NCBI GenBank assembly: GCA_963732655.1
Contig: CAVTAI010000013.1
Span: 620,001 to 684,000 of the forward strand
Source: CAVTWS01 sp963732655
GTDB taxonomy: Bacteria; Actinomycetota; Acidimicrobiia; Acidimicrobiales; SHLQ01
DNA: 64,000 bases
Direction of reading: 5' to 3'
Below are positions 25,987 through 35,490 of this stretch, in pieces. The position numbers and the translations under genes are program-made. Within the stretch, counting starts at the first letter, position 1. Each line of letters opens with the position of its first letter. The notes below the pieces were generated by a model. That model had not been told where the DNA came from and searched no databases. It was given only the letters and a program-made list of their open reading frames with translations.

Positions 25987-26973
25987 TCAGAGCAGGTCGT
26001 CGATCACCGGGATCCAGAGGTCGGCGAGGATGGTGTAGCCATCGGCGTTGGGATGGATCAGGTCCGGGGCCATCGTCGACTCGTCTGCCCAGAACGGCGC
26101 GTTGGTGTCGACGGTTCGCACACCGTGCCCGGCGGCGACTTCCTCGACGACACGGTCGAGGCGCTCGCTCATGGCGGACATCTGCTGGATCTCCTCCGCG
26201 GTGATCTCGGACACAACGGCGTTGAGAGCGTCGAGGTCGAGCGCGATGGGGCGGAGTGACTGGTCGTCAGGGAGGCCGAGGACCACGACCGCTCCGGCCT
26301 GGGACAGCTCGCTGACGGTTCGGTCGAGGTTGCTGCGGAACGTCTCCTCTGCCGCATCCTCCTCGGCCGGTGACGTTCCTTCGGGCGCGCCGTAGGCGTA
26401 GAGGAACCACATGTCGTTGGAACCGATCAGGACGGTGGCCAACGCCGCCCGCCCGTCGGCGACGGCCGCCGTCACTGCGTCGACCGCGGCTGGAAGTTGA
26501 GCCGGCGAGCCGTCCTGGCCCTCCACCATCCCCGTGCTGTGCCAGCCCGATACCCCGAGGTTGACGAGCGACGAGCCCTCCCGGCCCGGCATCGCCCCGA
26601 TCGACTCGGTCAGCCGTCCCACGAAGCCGAGCCCGGTGTCGTCGCCTTCGCCGTAGGTGAGGCTGTCACCGAGCGCGACAACGGTGACCGGCCCATCTGC
26701 GAGCTCGGTCGCCGGGGCCGCCGCCGGGTCGATCCCCGTCGCGGCCTCGTCGGTCGCATCGTCGCGGGGGGCGGCACTCGAGGAGGCGCCCTCGTCCGCC
26801 GGGACAGCCGCGTCGCGACCGATGTCCGTGTCGTCGGAGCTGCCGCACCCGGCCGCCCCTATGAGGATCGCACCGATCACGAGCGTTCGACAGCACGGTC
26901 GGCTCAACGAGGCCCGGCGGCGCGCCGCGTGGCGACGAATGGACGTGGGGTCGGAGGCGTGCGCGGAGGTCAT
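25987..26973 (-). CDS. SGNH/GDSL-like hydrolase lipoprotein
   Basis: The 328-residue exported protein has an arginine-rich N-terminus, a hydrophobic core and lipobox IGAAGC. An Asp/Ala/Ser-rich linker precedes an SGNH hydrolase domain with the nucleophile GDSLTYG, the oxyanion Gly in NLGVSG, the Asn in IGSND and the C-terminal DLIHPN with the catalytic Asp and His. SGNH enzymes deacetylate polysaccharides or cleave lipids. It lies 15 nt after a pectate-lyase-like gene on the same strand, so an esterase acting on an acetylated polysaccharide is a reasonable guess. Confidence 0.88.
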   Translation of the reverse strand: MTSAHASDPTSIRRHAARRRASLSRPCCRTLVIGAILIGAAGCGSSDDTDIGRDAAVPADEGASSSAAPRDDATDEAATGIDPAAAPATELADGPVTVVALGDSLTYGEGDDTGLGFVGRLTESIGAMPGREGSSLVNLGVSGWHSTGMVEGQDGSPAQLPAAVDAVTAAVADGRAALATVLIGSNDMWFLYAYGAPEGTSPAEEDAAEETFRSNLDRTVSELSQAGAVVVLGLPDDQSLRPIALDLDALNAVVSEITAEEIQQMSAMSERLDRVVEEVAAGHGVRTVDTNAPFWADESTMAPDLIHPNADGYTILADLWIPVIDDLL

Positions 26974-26988
26974 GGACGATCGGGCCCT

Positions 26989-28647
26989 TCAGCGGTGGGT
27001 CGGAGGAGATGGTCGACGTTTCGCGGCGTGGAGGGCGAAGCCCGCAACGAGGAGCGCAACGGCGGCGGTGACCAAGGCGACCACGGCCAGCAAGGTCGTT
27101 TCGTCGTCGTCTTCGGTGTCGGCCTGGGCGGCCGTTGGCGCGGCGGCCGCCGACGGGCTGGCGGTCGCGCTGCCGGACGGCGCCGGGGCCTCGACGGTGC
27201 CTGGTCCGGTCGATCCGTCGATGGGTGCGGCGCCGACCAGCGCGTCGGACAGGCCGTTGACGTACTCCTCGATCGCCGTGTACCCGGACGACATCACGGT
27301 CGCATGATCGTCGCCGTCCGCAGGGTCGAGGCCGTTGTCGGACTCCCATGCGTCGGCCATGCCGTCGGCATCGGCATCGGCTGGTGCCTCACCCGGGGTC
27401 AACCCGGCGATCAGGTTCTCCGGTGGGTTGGGTGTCCAGTCGCCACCACCCGTGCGTACGTCGTCGACCGTCTCCAAGGTCATCTCGTCGCGAGGAAACG
27501 CGCCCGCCGAGGCGAGAACCGACTCGTACGCGTCGCCGGGTGTCTGCATGGTCACCGGCTGGTAGGTCGCGGCCTCGGTCGTGAAGTCCGTCGGTTCCGA
27601 GATGATCTGGCTCGGGTCCGTCCCGGCGGAGAACGCCGCCTCGGCCAGGGGCGTGGTCGAGATGTCGTCGACGATCCCCTCGAACTGGCCCGGAGCGGTG
27701 ATCTGGTTCTGGTAGAGCCAGTACGTGGTGCCACCGGGCTCCTCGTCGTCGAAGAACAGCGGCGTGAAATCCTCGTGGCTGGGGCCCTGGATGAACGTGT
27801 TGCCGGCGATGTGGAACTCGCCGGACGCGGGGTTGTGATGGACCATCCCGTCCTGGCAGTCGTACATCACGTTGTTGATCAGCTCGATCGGCCCGGTGGC
27901 GAGTGCCGGACACCGAGCCTCGTGATGGGCGAAGAGCACGTGGTGCACGGTGAAGCGGGGACTGTCCGGTCCGGCGATCAGCCCGTCGTTGTGCGGGGTT
28001 TCGACGCCCTCCGGGTTGGACTGCTCGATCGTGGTCCACTGCACCGTCGAGTCGGGCGAGAATTCGTACATGTCGAGCGTCTCGTCGCTGCCCCACGACA
28101 GCGAGAGGTGATCGAGGATCGTGTTGGGGTCGCCGCCCAGCTGCAGTGAGTCGTACCGGAGCCCGAGATCGTCGACGGCCCCCTCTTCATCGGTGATCGG
28201 GGGCGGCCGGAAGCGGACGTGGCGGATGATGATGTTTCCTCCCGCCCCGTATCCGTCGACGCGTCCGTGGATGGTGATCCCGGCGCCCGGTGCTGTCTGG
28301 CCGGCGATGGTGACGTCGCCGCACCGCAGCTCCATGTCGTACTTGGGTCCGGGCACCTCGATGACGCCGCTGACCGCGAAGACCACGATCCGGGGGCGGC
28401 AGTCCTCCGGCGACAGCGCATCACCCAGCGACCCGGGACCGAATGGCTCGAGCGTGTCGACGATGACGACATCACCGCCACGGCCACCGGTGGCGCCGGC
28501 TCCGAATCCCTCCGCGCCCGGGAACGCGACGAGGTCGGGGACGGCGTCGGCGGGTTGGGTCGGGAGTCCGACGGCGAGAATGGCCCCGGCGATGGCGAGC
28601 ATGGGCGCGATCGCGTGGTGTCGGTTCGCCTGACGCAAGCGGATCAC
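26989..28647 (-). CDS. Secreted pectate-lyase-like beta-helix protein with C-terminal membrane anchor
   Basis: The 552-residue protein has a signal peptide ending near ADA, then the pectate lyase superfamily start: FPGAEGFGAGATGGRGG and VIVDTL. It continues with TIAGQTAPG, HVRFRP and LDHLSLSWGSDE, as in right-handed beta-helix polysaccharide lyases of the PL1-like superfamily. A dockerin-like DADADGMADAWE segment follows, then a Ser/Ala/Pro linker and a C-terminal transmembrane helix with a KRR tail. The GTG at 28647 overlaps the stop of the upstream gene by four bases, so translation is probably coupled. The specific polymer is unknown; pectate is only one possibility. Confidence 0.85.
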   Translation of the reverse strand: MIRLRQANRHHAIAPMLAIAGAILAVGLPTQPADAVPDLVAFPGAEGFGAGATGGRGGDVVIVDTLEPFGPGSLGDALSPEDCRPRIVVFAVSGVIEVPGPKYDMELRCGDVTIAGQTAPGAGITIHGRVDGYGAGGNIIIRHVRFRPPPITDEEGAVDDLGLRYDSLQLGGDPNTILDHLSLSWGSDETLDMYEFSPDSTVQWTTIEQSNPEGVETPHNDGLIAGPDSPRFTVHHVLFAHHEARCPALATGPIELINNVMYDCQDGMVHHNPASGEFHIAGNTFIQGPSHEDFTPLFFDDEEPGGTTYWLYQNQITAPGQFEGIVDDISTTPLAEAAFSAGTDPSQIISEPTDFTTEAATYQPVTMQTPGDAYESVLASAGAFPRDEMTLETVDDVRTGGGDWTPNPPENLIAGLTPGEAPADADADGMADAWESDNGLDPADGDDHATVMSSGYTAIEEYVNGLSDALVGAAPIDGSTGPGTVEAPAPSGSATASPSAAAAPTAAQADTEDDDETTLLAVVALVTAAVALLVAGFALHAAKRRPSPPTHR

Positions 28648-30167
28648 GACGGTGGCCTTCCGGCTGCACCGAGACCTACGGCTGGGCTGGCCGGGTCGAG
28701 CGAGAAGTCCCCGCTCGCTGGATCGACGAACATCGGGTCGACGCTGATGTTGCCGTCGCCGTCGATGGCCTGTTCGGTGTCGGAGCTCGTCACCGTCAGA
28801 TCGCAGCCGCCCGACACGATGTCGTCGCCCCCGTTGCCCCAGAAGATCGAGTGCGCCACGGTGACCTCGCACGGCGGCGCGCCTTCCTCGGAGATCGCGG
28901 CGAGGAGCGCCCCGCCGTTGCCCGAGGTCGGGCAGTCCGTCTGGGCGATGGTGACGTTGACGAGGTGGGCCACCGTGGGGGTCTCTCCTCCCGAGTCGAC
29001 CAGCATCTCGGTCCCGCCGTCGACGGTGCATTCGTTCGCGTAGTACAGCTCGTCGGTCAGGGTCGCGTCGGCTCCGTCGTCGATGAACACCCCGGAGCCG
29101 GCCGCCACCGCGCGGTTGCCGGTGATCACGTTGCCCTGGAGGGTGGCCATCGTGCCGTCGCCGTAGACGATCATGCCGCCGCCCCAGCCGTAGCCGAGCC
29201 CCTCGCCGACACTGTTGCCCTCGACGTGGTTGCCGAGGACGCGCGGTTCGCCAGCCAGGTAGAGGCCGCCGCCGTGATCGCCCACCGAGACGTTCCCCCT
29301 CACGGTGTTGCCCTGGATGGTCGCCTCCCCGATCGACGAGATGCCCGAGCCACGACCGGCGCGGTTGCTCTCGATCACGTTGCCGATGATCGAGATGCCG
29401 TTGCCGTAGGTCGCGATGCCGCCGCCTTCGGTCTCACCCGGATCGACGTCGTCGTGGTCATCGACCGCGTTCGCATCGATGCGGTTGCCGACGATCGCCA
29501 CGTCGGTCGACTCGGCGTCGATGTGCACCCCACCACCGAACCACCGGTACGTGTCGGTCGTGCCCCCACCGCCGGTGAGACGGAAACCCTCGACGTGGAT
29601 GCCCGACGATGCGGTGATCGAGACCACCGACGTCTCGCTCGTCCCCTGGAGCACCGTCTCGTTGTCCTGTGAATCGCGGGCGGAGAAGTCGCCTCCCGCG
29701 GCGAAGCCGCCGAGCAGGCTCAGGTCCGCGACGCCCGCGAAGACCACGGGCTCGGCGTAGGTGCCGGCCGCGACCTGGATCGTGGTGCCGGCGTCGGCCA
29801 CGCTCAGCGCATCGGCCACCGATAGGAACGGCTGCGACGCCGTCCCGTCGGCGGCTTCGCCGCTCGCACCGGAATCGACGCACACCACCGTCGCCCCGTC
29901 GCAGGGCAGTGCGGGTGCAGGATCCGGCAGTGGCGGCAGCGGAGCGGCCTCGACCCCAGGTGTCGTCGTCGCCTCGCCGGTGCCGTCGGCGGGAGCTGAC
30001 GTGTCGTCCGCGGGAGCGTCGTCGCTCGGGGCCGTGGCGTCGACCACCTCGGGCGACTCCTGCGATGTTGAAGTCGACGAGTCGGTGCCGCAGCCGGCGG
30101 CGAGTGCGATGAGCAAGACCGATCCGATCATCGCCCAACCGATCGGTGACAGCGTCGATCTGCGCAT
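28644..30167 (-). CDS. Lipoprotein with parallel beta-helix repeats (DUF1565-like)
   Basis: The 507-residue protein has lipobox LAAGC, an acidic Thr/Ala/Pro linker, then a DUF1565-like start (ASQPFLSVADALSVADAGTTI, VAAGTYAEPV). Successive beta-helix coils follow, with repeated GNxI, SNRAG and GGGLYL-type turns. Such folds bind or cleave polysaccharides, but no catalytic residues are clear. It is the first gene of a probable three-gene unit with the pectate-lyase-like and SGNH proteins. A TACAGT hexamer six bases before the ATG fits a leaderless promoter. Confidence 0.85.
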   Translation of the reverse strand: MRRSTLSPIGWAMIGSVLLIALAAGCGTDSSTSTSQESPEVVDATAPSDDAPADDTSAPADGTGEATTTPGVEAAPLPPLPDPAPALPCDGATVVCVDSGASGEAADGTASQPFLSVADALSVADAGTTIQVAAGTYAEPVVFAGVADLSLLGGFAAGGDFSARDSQDNETVLQGTSETSVVSITASSGIHVEGFRLTGGGGTTDTYRWFGGGVHIDAESTDVAIVGNRIDANAVDDHDDVDPGETEGGGIATYGNGISIIGNVIESNRAGRGSGISSIGEATIQGNTVRGNVSVGDHGGGLYLAGEPRVLGNHVEGNSVGEGLGYGWGGGMIVYGDGTMATLQGNVITGNRAVAAGSGVFIDDGADATLTDELYYANECTVDGGTEMLVDSGGETPTVAHLVNVTIAQTDCPTSGNGGALLAAISEEGAPPCEVTVAHSIFWGNGGDDIVSGGCDLTVTSSDTEQAIDGDGNISVDPMFVDPASGDFSLDPASPAVGLGAAGRPPS

Positions 30168-30173
30168 TTGCGA

Positions 30174-30179
30174 ACTGTA
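30174..30179 (-). promoter_or_regulatory. Leaderless-type -10 box
   Basis: On the minus strand TACAGT lies six bases before the ATG at 30167, with no Shine-Dalgarno. Confidence 0.45.
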
Positions 30180-30249
30180 GGTGACCTGGAGCGGTTGCCA
30201 CTGCGCAACGAGGCTCTTCGACTCTTCTCCGCCGCGGGCGTTACGCGAC

Positions 30250-30277
30250 GTGAGGCGCCCCGGAAGGGGCGCCTCAC
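30250..30277 (-). terminator. Terminator-like hairpin
   Basis: A perfect 12-bp stem (30250-30261 with 30266-30277) has a GGAA loop. It begins 24 nt past the stop of the VLDTRG surface-protein gene on the minus strand. No T-run follows. Confidence 0.7.
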
Positions 30278-30301
30278 TGTCAGCGTTGTTTGGTCAACGC
30301 G

Positions 30302-31258
30302 TCAGCGCACGTTGGGCATCGTCTCGACGACGCCCCGTGCGTAGCAACGGTTGCCGAAGACGTTGACGCCGTAGATGAAGTCTTCGCCCGTGGCACCGAT
30401 GAATCGGCCGGTGGCATCGAACATCCCCAGCACCTCGACGTCACCGGTCGTGATATCGGTGGTTCCCGTCGGGGCGCTGTCCGAGTCGATTATGACCTCG
30501 GTGTTTGCGGCCCTCGGCGTCGCCGAGTCGTCCTCGAACCATGGCGTGGTGGAAATGGCGACGATCTCCATCCGGTCATTGCCGCCCTGGTTCACGATGC
30601 ACCGGGCGAACAACCGCATCGGGCCGTTTTCGATGATGGTGGCAGTGGCGTTGTTGGTGGTCAGGATGACCTCGAACCCGGTTTGGGTCACCGCGTTGCT
30701 CCCGCTGCCGAGTCGATCATCGTGGCCGTGGTCAACGGAGAAGCCGGTGACGTCCATGGCCAGGTCGCACGTGCCCGCGTTGTTGAAGATGTTCACCCGG
30801 CCGTTGGCCGGGAGGTCGACGACCGCGGAGTTGTGGGTGATCCGGCCGGGGAACGGATTGAGGTTCGAGGCGTTGGGTTGTGCGGCTCCGTTCGGGTACA
30901 CGGTGATGAAGGAGTCCGCCGTGCAGTTGACGGCGGTGATGTTGATCACAGCACCGGTCGCGTCGGCCGGCACTCCGGTCGCGCCGCCCGTGCCGCCGAT
31001 CTGCAAGGTCAGGGTCTGGGCGGCGCCGATGGGAGCCACGGGGACGGCTCCGGCTGGAGTCGTGCCGATGGGGCCGAAGGGCGCACCGCGGGTGTCCAAG
31101 ACGCGGTAGGGCGTGATGGTGGTGACCACGGCTCGCTCGCCACTGTTCGTGGCGGCGCCCGAAATGGTGACACGACCCAACAACATGCCGGTGAGAGCCG
31201 CAGCGAGGATGCAGACGGCGACCAGCAACGCCGGTCGCCTGGTAAGCGTTCGTGACAT
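30302..31258 (-). CDS. Exported surface protein with VLDTRG domain
   Basis: The 318-residue protein has a basic start and a long hydrophobic segment (about residues 10-30), indicating a signal peptide or anchor. A beta-rich domain opening with TPYRVLDTRGAPFGPIG follows. This VLDTR motif recurs in actinobacterial surface proteins, and the segment NITAVNCTADSFITVYPNG and the FNNAGTCDLAMDVTGF ending are typical companions. The C-terminal third is Thr/Asn-rich with a pair of cysteines. Function is unknown; adhesion or cell-surface structure is likely. The ATG at 31258 has GGGAGA upstream. Confidence 0.8.
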   Translation of the reverse strand: MSRTLTRRPALLVAVCILAAALTGMLLGRVTISGAATNSGERAVVTTITPYRVLDTRGAPFGPIGTTPAGAVPVAPIGAAQTLTLQIGGTGGATGVPADATGAVINITAVNCTADSFITVYPNGAAQPNASNLNPFPGRITHNSAVVDLPANGRVNIFNNAGTCDLAMDVTGFSVDHGHDDRLGSGSNAVTQTGFEVILTTNNATATIIENGPMRLFARCIVNQGGNDRMEIVAISTTPWFEDDSATPRAANTEVIIDSDSAPTGTTDITTGDVEVLGMFDATGRFIGATGEDFIYGVNVFGNRCYARGVVETMPNVR

Positions 31259-31411
31259 GAATCTTCTCCCGTTCGAGGCGGCAAGGAAACAGGCCGCCGA
31301 ACGCGGACCATAGCGTTGACCAAAGATCGTGTGCACGCACCCAAGGGCACCGGTTCACGCCATGGAGGTCGAGAAGCGGGGAGATGAAGCGAGAAGCGGT
31401 AGGCCGAGGTC

Positions 31412-31686
31412 TCAGCCCTCAGCCGCGTCTCGGTCGAGCCGCAGGGAGGCCGAGTTCATGCAGTAGCGCTGGCCGGTCGGTCGTGGGCCGTCGTCGAACA
31501 CGTGGCCCAGGTGCGCGCCGCACTTGGCACATACGGCCTCGGTGCGGACCATGCCGTGGCTGACGTCCGAGTTGGTGTCCACCGCGTCGTCCGACAAGGG
31601 TTGCCAGAAGCTCGGCCACCCACTGCCTGACTCGAACTTGGTCTCGCTCGTGAACAGCGGCTCGACGCCGCGGTAGGTGCCGGCGT
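31412..31686 (-). pseudogene. Partial, degenerate second copy of msrB (3' end)
   Basis: This reads TSETKFESGSGWPSFW through the catalytic RYCMNSASL to a stop, nearly identical to the C-terminal two-thirds of the intact MsrB at 32480. It lacks the N-terminal third and any plausible start. A 9-nt in-frame deletion and substitutions replace CVVCDE with GVE, removing both cysteines of the first zinc CxxC. It lies downstream of the vapBC pair and is in the same orientation as the intact gene. Confidence 0.85.
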
Positions 31687-31733
31687 GGGATGGACGATGC
31701 CCGCGAGGTGATCGATCAGCGGGCCGCCGTCAG

Positions 31734-32162
31734 TCACTCGAGTGGGTTCATGCTGATCAGGCCCGGGAATCGACGAAAGTCGGTGTCGGCCGAACACAGC
31801 GTGGCCCGGTGCTCGATGGCGAGTGCCGCCAGATGGGCGTCGCTGACGAGATTGCCGCCGGTGCCGGTGGCCTCCAGCAGACCGAGCACCAACTCGAAGT
31901 GGCGGGCGGTAGGTTCGGGGACGACCACCGTGGGGTGTTGGCGCCACTGCTCCACGTATTCGATCGCCTGCCGCGGCGATAGCGGCGGGTCCAGCACTCG
32001 TGGGTTGGTGGTGAGTCGAATGAACGCGAGCAGAACCATGAGCGGGAGTCCCACCGGCTCACCGCTCGACATGGTCTCCTCGAACCAGCGGTGGGCACGC
32101 TGATGATGCGGCGAGCGCTCGTTCGCGGCGTAGAGAACGAGGTTCACGTCGATCAGGTTCAC
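31734..32162 (-). CDS. vapC: VapC-type PIN-domain toxin
   Basis: The 142-residue protein is a PIN-domain ribonuclease of the type II toxin-antitoxin VapC family. It starts MNLIDVNLVLYAA with the first catalytic Asp, has a central helical region (LLAFIRLTTNPRV), and ends with NLVSDAHLAALA and CSADTDFRRFPGL carrying the remaining acidic metal ligands. The SADTDFxRFP ending is typical of actinobacterial VapCs that cleave tRNA or rRNA. Its ATG overlaps the vapB stop by four bases. Confidence 0.93.
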   Translation of the reverse strand: MNLIDVNLVLYAANERSPHHQRAHRWFEETMSSGEPVGLPLMVLLAFIRLTTNPRVLDPPLSPRQAIEYVEQWRQHPTVVVPEPTARHFELVLGLLEATGTGGNLVSDAHLAALAIEHRATLCSADTDFRRFPGLISMNPLE

Positions 32163-32416
32163 TTGCCGAGCTCAACCTTGCGCAGCAACTCGTCGTCGTC
32201 GAGCGCGCTGGCGAGTGCCAATGCCTTGGTGAGATCGAGGCCTGGTCGGATCTCGGCCGAGAACGTAGGGCAGCGGTAGGTCGTGTCGCCGGGGTCGGCT
32301 CTCAGCCCACGACGCAACAAGTCGTTGACGAGGCGCTTGAAGGGCACGCCCTGCTCGCGCATGCGTTTCTCGATCTGGCGGGCGACGTCTTCGTCGAACG
32401 TGACCGTGGTGCGCAT
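32159..32416 (-). CDS. vapB: VapB-type antitoxin (ribbon-helix-helix)
   Basis: The 85-residue antitoxin begins MRTTVTFDEDVARQIEKR, a ribbon-helix-helix DNA-binding start. It ends with an acidic, helical C-terminus (LASALDDDELLRKVELGK) suited to binding the PIN toxin. The ATG at 32416 is chosen over upstream ATGs because a perfect TATGAT lies seven bases before it, consistent with a leaderless mRNA. A palindrome in the promoter is a probable autoregulatory operator. Confidence 0.92.
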   Translation of the reverse strand: MRTTVTFDEDVARQIEKRMREQGVPFKRLVNDLLRRGLRADPGDTTYRCPTFSAEIRPGLDLTKALALASALDDDELLRKVELGK

Positions 32417-32423
32417 GTGGTGC

Positions 32424-32458
32424 ATCATAGCATCATCGTGAGTTGCATCGAAGATGCA
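32424..32458 (-). promoter_or_regulatory. vapBC promoter and putative operator
   Basis: On the minus strand, TATGAT (32424-32429) is seven bases before the vapB ATG. A perfect palindrome, TGCATC-GAA-GATGCA (32444-32458), lies just upstream at the -35 position and would suit binding of VapB or VapBC for autorepression. The surrounding DNA is AT-richer than its neighbours. Confidence 0.55.
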
Positions 32459-32479
32459 TTGATGCCTCCACCACGGAGG

Positions 32480-32890
32480 TCAGTCGGCAGCCGCGTCTCG
32501 GTCGAGCCGCAGGGAGGCCGAGTTCATGCAGTAGCGCTGGCCGGTCGGTCGTGGGCCGTCGTCGAACACGTGGCCCAGGTGCGCGCCGCACTTGGCACAT
32601 ACGGCCTCGGTGCGGACCATGCCGTGGCTGACGTCCGAGTTGGTGTCCACCGCGTCGTCCGACAGGGGCTGCCAGAAGCTGGGCCACCCACTGCCCGATT
32701 CGAACTTGGTCTCGCTCGTGAACAGCGGTTCGTCGCACACGACGCAGCGGTAGGTGCCGGCGTCGTGACAATCCCAGTACTCGCCGGTGAATGCACGCTC
32801 GGTGCCGGCCTGCTGGGTGACCTGGTACTGCATCGGCGTGAGTCGGGTGCGGAGGTCGTCGTCGGTGGGGGAGGTCGTGTCGTCGTCCAT
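32480..32890 (-). CDS. msrB: Peptide-methionine (R)-S-oxide reductase
   Basis: MsrB reduces methionine R-sulfoxide in damaged proteins. The 136-residue protein has the two structural zinc CxxC pairs (CVVC and CAKC), SGSGWPSFWQP, HLGHVFDDGP and the catalytic RYCMNSASL. The ATG at 32890 gives a normal short N-terminus; a longer frame upstream is not conserved. Its 3' end is duplicated 1 kb away. It is divergent from recA and separated from it by about 250 nt. Confidence 0.95.
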   Translation of the reverse strand: MDDDTTSPTDDDLRTRLTPMQYQVTQQAGTERAFTGEYWDCHDAGTYRCVVCDEPLFTSETKFESGSGWPSFWQPLSDDAVDTNSDVSHGMVRTEAVCAKCGAHLGHVFDDGPRPTGQRYCMNSASLRLDRDAAAD

Positions 32891-33137
32891 GTCTGTAGTC
32901 AACACCGACCTCCCGCTCGACGTTCCCGCGCCCCGGGTTGTTCGGCGAGAAATTGTGGGATCGATGCTTGAACGAACGGGCGTTCGCAACTACACTCCTG
33001 TCATTCGCCGGCGGTTGCGCCGCCGGTGAACTTGCCCCGGTCGATGTCACACCCCATTCGTAGGGTGCACGTCAACACGAATCCCGTGAACCCCAACCCC
33101 GGCACCGAGACGGCTGCCGGCCACCGAGGAGACAGAG

Positions 33138-35303
<2,166 letters not shown>

Positions 35304-35392
35304 TCGCCGCGTCGGGCCGGCCGGGATCCAGTGCCCGTTCCGGCCCGATTGCCGTTGTGGTCAGGCGATTCCGCGTCGCTCGCAAGTTCCCG

Positions 35393-35419
35393 GCCCGGGC
35401 GCATTGGTTGCGCCCGGGC
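35393..35419 (+). terminator. Terminator-like hairpin after recA
   Basis: A perfect 11-bp stem (35393-35403 with 35409-35419) has a TTGGT loop, 90 nt after the recA stop. A weaker 8-bp pairing (35313-35320 with 35340-35347) lies between. There is no T-tract. Confidence 0.65.
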
Positions 35420-35476
35420 TGCTGGCGACACCCAGTAATCGGGCCCGACGATCCCGGGATGTCCCGGCTGCGCCTC

Positions 35477-35482
35477 TAACCT
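35477..35482 (+). promoter_or_regulatory. Leaderless-type -10 box of miaB
   Basis: TAACCT lies eight bases before the GTG start at 35491, with no Shine-Dalgarno. Confidence 0.45.
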
Positions 35483-35490
35483 GATCACTC

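Larger units (their letters stand above)
31420..32763. repeat. Direct repeats of the msrB 3' end flanking vapBC
   Basis: Copy one (31420-31686, 267 nt) and copy two (32488-32763, 276 nt) are direct repeats. They are identical over most of their length, with a small cluster of mismatches and one 9-nt gap. The vapBC pair occupies most of the interval between them. Confidence 0.85.

Noticed and set aside
31412..32890. Composite transposon around vapBC
   Set aside because: Direct repeats are msrB sequence, with no transposase, no terminal inverted repeats and no obvious target-site duplication.
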